Assembly: GCA_002171495.2 (NCBI GenBank) | Contig: NHEU02000028.1 | Span: forward strand, 1 to 8,977 | DNA: 8,977 nucleotides | Reading direction: 5' to 3' | Source: Alphaproteobacteria bacterium TMED93 | GTDB taxonomy: Bacteria; Pseudomonadota; Alphaproteobacteria; TMED109 | Part shown: piece after piece, positions 6,902 to 8,977 of the stretch | Layout: every line of letters starts with the position of its first letter | Position numbering within the stretch: the first letter of the stretch is position 1 | Made by a program: the position numbers and the translations under genes | The notes under the pieces: model-generated | What the model was told of the DNA's origin: nothing | Seen by the model: the letters and a program-made list of their open reading frames with translations, nothing else | Databases searched by the model: none

Positions 6902-8005
6902 ATGAAAAGATTTTATTTTATATTTTTTATCAGTCTCATTACTATAATTATATCTATTACCTATTGGCAAAAAAATTATGGAAAATATATTTCTACTGAT
7001 AACGCATATATTCGAGGTTCAATAACTAATATTTCCTCGAGAATAGAAGGTTATGTGGAAACTGTTCCTGGAGTTTTAAATACTAGAGTACAAAAAGGAG
7101 ATATCTTGGTAAAGTTTGAAGAGGAGCCCTTTTTATCTAAATATGAAATTGCACTAGCAGAATATGAAGCAGCAGAGGCAAAAATTAGCGAAATTAATTC
7201 ACTTTTAAAAGCTGAAAAACTTAAAGTAGAAGAAAAAATTTTACTCAAAAATTTATCTGTTACCGAGATTGATAAAGCAAAGGCTAAAAAAGAATCTGAA
7301 ATGTCATCTTTAAAATATTATAAATCTGAAAAAAATAGGTACGAGAAGTTATTTAAAAATAAAACAATTACAAAATCAAAATTTGAAAAAGCTTTATCGG
7401 ATTATGATAAGTCATATTATAAAGTAGAACAATTTGAAACTGAAATTAAAGCATCAAAGATTAATTATAATGTTATTGATAAAGAAATACTTAAGCTAGA
7501 AATTAATGTGGAAAAGTTAAAAGCTGAAAAACTAAGATTTGTTGCAAAAATGAAGTCATTAAAAAGCAAAGAAAAAGAAGCCTTAATTGATCTAGAATCA
7601 ACAACTGTATTATCCCCTATTGATGGAATTATTGCTAATAGAGTTGTAGAACCAGGGGTCTATGTAAAAAATGGATGGCCCATGATGTCGGTAGTACCAG
7701 TTAAAGATGTCTGGGTAATAGCAAATTTTAAAGAAACACAAGTTGAAAAAATTAAAATTGGTCAAAATGTAAAAGTCACTGTGGACGCATATTCCAATTA
7801 TGAGATACAAGGAAAAGTACTTTCAGTATCACCTGCTTCAGCATCATCCTTTAGTTTAATACCTCCACAAAATGCTTCTGGTAATTTTATTAAAGTAGTG
7901 CAAAGAATTCCTGTTAAAATTACTATAGATATACCAGAAAAATTAAAGGGAAAAATAGTTCCCGGTCTATCAACCTATGTTAAAGTTTTGAAGCCTTCTA
8001 ATTAA
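6902..8005 (+). CDS. EmrA-type membrane-fusion protein (HlyD family)
   Basis: A periplasmic adaptor anchored in the inner membrane that normally links an inner-membrane MFS pump (EmrB type) to an outer-membrane channel for export of drugs or hydrophobic compounds. The 367 residues show one N-terminal membrane helix (4-22) followed by STDNAYIRG (31-39), a hallmark of EmrA-like proteins. A first half-lipoyl domain (about 38-82), a long Lys/Glu-rich coiled-coil hairpin (about 82-228), the second half-lipoyl domain (232-266, LSPIDGIIANRVVEPGVYV) and a beta-barrel domain follow. The block GNFIKVVQRIPVKI (327-340) is characteristic of EmrA. The ATG lacks a visible Shine-Dalgarno site; an ATG 20 nt upstream hits a stop at once. 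No transporter gene accompanies it: it is preceded by tRNA-Ala and ends convergent with the next gene, so its partner must lie elsewhere. Substrate unknown. Confidence 0.88.
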   Translation: MKRFYFIFFISLITIIISITYWQKNYGKYISTDNAYIRGSITNISSRIEGYVETVPGVLNTRVQKGDILVKFEEEPFLSKYEIALAEYEAAEAKISEINSLLKAEKLKVEEKILLKNLSVTEIDKAKAKKESEMSSLKYYKSEKNRYEKLFKNKTITKSKFEKALSDYDKSYYKVEQFETEIKASKINYNVIDKEILKLEINVEKLKAEKLRFVAKMKSLKSKEKEALIDLESTTVLSPIDGIIANRVVEPGVYVKNGWPMMSVVPVKDVWVIANFKETQVEKIKIGQNVKVTVDAYSNYEIQGKVLSVSPASASSFSLIPPQNASGNFIKVVQRIPVKITIDIPEKLKGKIVPGLSTYVKVLKPSN

Positions 8006-8357
8006 TTTTCTTTTTTAAAGACTCAATCTCCCTATCGCATTGAGATAATCGATAAGCTAGCTGTTTAAGCAAGGAAGATATAACAGGCGGGCAACCCGCA
8101 AGTAAATCATCAAGAATTTTTTGGTCTATAGGTAATACAATTGAAGGCTTTAAAGCTTTTATACTTGCAGACCTTGGTTTTTTTAATATTAATGACATTT
8201 CACCAAAAATTTCCATTTCAGATATTTCAGCAACTTTTTTTCCATTAACTTCTATTGCCACCCTTCCGTCAAGCAAAAGATATGCTTTGTCTCCCTTTTC
8301 TCCCTGATTAAAAATATATTCGTCTGGTAGAAATCTTTGTTTTAAATTTTCTTTCAT
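7998..8357 (-). CDS. Stand-alone cyclic-nucleotide-binding domain protein
   Basis: A 119-residue protein that is essentially one cyclic-nucleotide-binding (CRP/PKA-R type) domain. After the N-terminal strand, FLPDEYIFNQGEKGD leads into the LLLDGRVAIEV strands. The phosphate-binding cassette is FGEMSLILKKPRSASIKA (51-68), the same length as in PKA regulatory subunits, with the ribose-contacting Glu (E53) and phosphate-contacting Arg (R62) both present. It can therefore probably bind cAMP, cGMP or a related ligand. The C-terminus (about 92-119) is a helix rich in charged residues, possibly coiled coil. No helix-turn-helix, kinase, channel or other output domain exists, so it is not a Crp/Fnr transcription factor. 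It begins 2 nt after the MBL-fold gene, without its own Shine-Dalgarno site, and is very likely translated together with it. Its function is unknown. Confidence 0.87.
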   Translation of the reverse strand: MKENLKQRFLPDEYIFNQGEKGDKAYLLLDGRVAIEVNGKKVAEISEMEIFGEMSLILKKPRSASIKALKPSIVLPIDQKILDDLLAGCPPVISSLLKQLAYRLSQCDREIESLKKKIN

Positions 8358-8359
8358 AA

Positions 8360-8977
8360 TTATATTTTTACAGACATTCCTTCTTTTGCAACAACAATAT
8401 TGTTACTAATTAAACTTGCCTCTTCTTCAATTTCTTTCATGATGTTATCTTTATTATCTGGATTATGATGGAATATCACATATTTCTTAATTTTAGAATA
8501 TTTAGATAATCTAAAGCCTTCTTGCCATGTAGAATGGCCCCAGCCTTTATAACCATCAAACTCTTCATCTCTGTAAGTGGAATCATATATTAGGAGATCG
8601 CTGTTACTGACAAAATTAATTAACTTTTCATTTCTAACATTTTCTTCATGTTCATGGTCTGTAATGTAACAAACAGATTTATCTTTATATTCTATTCTAT
8701 ATCCTACAGCACCATCAGGATGATTAAGCGGTAAAGTTAATACTTTTATATTATCTTTTATAATAATTTCCTCTCCTACATGAAAACTATCAAAACTAAT
8801 GTTAGCTACAAACTCTTTTAAAGTAATTGGGAAAGATGGGCTGCTAATCTGGCCATCAATAATTTGGATCATGTCTTTTCTTCCCGACCTAACGTTGAAA
8901 TTAATATTGGGATTAAATGCAGGCTTAAAAAATGGAAACCCACAAGTATGATCATAATGAAAATGAGAGAGAAAAAT
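8360..8977 (-). CDS. Metallo-beta-lactamase-fold hydrolase, N-terminus beyond window
   Basis: The frame is open from the right edge, so 205 C-terminal residues are visible and an estimated few tens of N-terminal residues are missing. The M at 8872 is internal, because the metal motif lies before it. Near the edge LSHFHYDH (visible residues 3-10) gives the zinc motif HxHxDH, followed by GFPFF. LNHPDGAVGYRIE (85-97) supplies H86, YITDHEHE (104-111) the bridging Asp D107, GWGHSTWQEG (145-154) H148, and IFHHNPD (168-174) the final histidines H170/H171. The set resembles an RNase Z / class II phosphodiesterase-like branch of the superfamily rather than a beta-lactamase. The substrate cannot be read from the sequence; its tight linkage to a cyclic-nucleotide-binding protein makes a nucleotide phosphodiester a reasonable guess. 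A cytoplasmic location is likely, although the N-terminus is unseen. Confidence 0.88.
   Translation of the reverse strand: MFLSHFHYDHTCGFPFFKPAFNPNINFNVRSGRKDMIQIIDGQISSPSFPITLKEFVANISFDSFHVGEEIIIKDNIKVLTLPLNHPDGAVGYRIEYKDKSVCYITDHEHEENVRNEKLINFVSNSDLLIYDSTYRDEEFDGYKGWGHSTWQEGFRLSKYSKIKKYVIFHHNPDNKDNIMKEIEEEASLISNNIVVAKEGMSVKI

Noticed and set aside
8360..8872. A complete 170-residue gene starting at the ATG at 8872.
   Set aside because: The frame stays open to the right edge and the HxHxDH zinc motif lies upstream of that ATG, so the true start is outside the window.

Overview
The window is a densely packed, strongly AT-rich stretch of a bacterial chromosome. Every gene I recognise is ordinary for a free-living alphaproteobacterium. 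The order aroA-cmk-rpsA-ihfB-lapA-pyrF-trpF-trpB, with a divergent FYDLN-acid gene and tRNA-Ala(GGC) beside aroA, is a conserved alphaproteobacterial neighbourhood. Very short gaps, overlapping genes, AT-rich codons and frequent TTG starts suggest a streamlined genome. A marine lineage of SAR11-like character is plausible, but that placement is inference. Intact tryptophan, aromatic and pyrimidine biosynthesis genes argue against an obligate intracellular lifestyle.

Positions 1-6396, all on the minus strand, read (in transcription order) aroA, cmk, rpsA, ihfB, lapA, pyrF, trpF and the N-terminal 60% of trpB, which runs off the left edge. Junctions range from a 20-nt overlap (aroA/cmk) to an 18-nt gap (cmk/rpsA), so one long operon is likely. 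It joins the shikimate pathway (EPSP synthase), nucleotide metabolism (CMP kinase, OMP decarboxylase), translation (ribosomal protein S1), DNA architecture (IHF beta) and late tryptophan synthesis. A 10-base C run at 12-21 encodes the three glycines of the TrpB PLP-phosphate loop and keeps the frame.

Positions 6397-6486 are the only clear divergent intergenic region and probably hold the promoters for the aroA operon and for the rightward genes. On the plus strand follow a small FYDLN-acid zinc-ribbon protein, tRNA-Ala(GGC), and an EmrA-type (HlyD family) membrane-fusion protein with no transporter partner in view.

Positions 7998-8977, on the minus strand and convergent with the emrA-like gene by an 8-nt overlap, hold a two-gene unit: a metallo-beta-lactamase-fold hydrolase (5' end off the window), then a stand-alone cyclic-nucleotide-binding domain protein 2 nt downstream. 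This pair is the least explained part of the window and could be a small nucleotide-signalling module. No insertion sequence, CRISPR array, phage gene or intergenic stretch over 300 bases is present. I see no strong evidence for a wholly new system.
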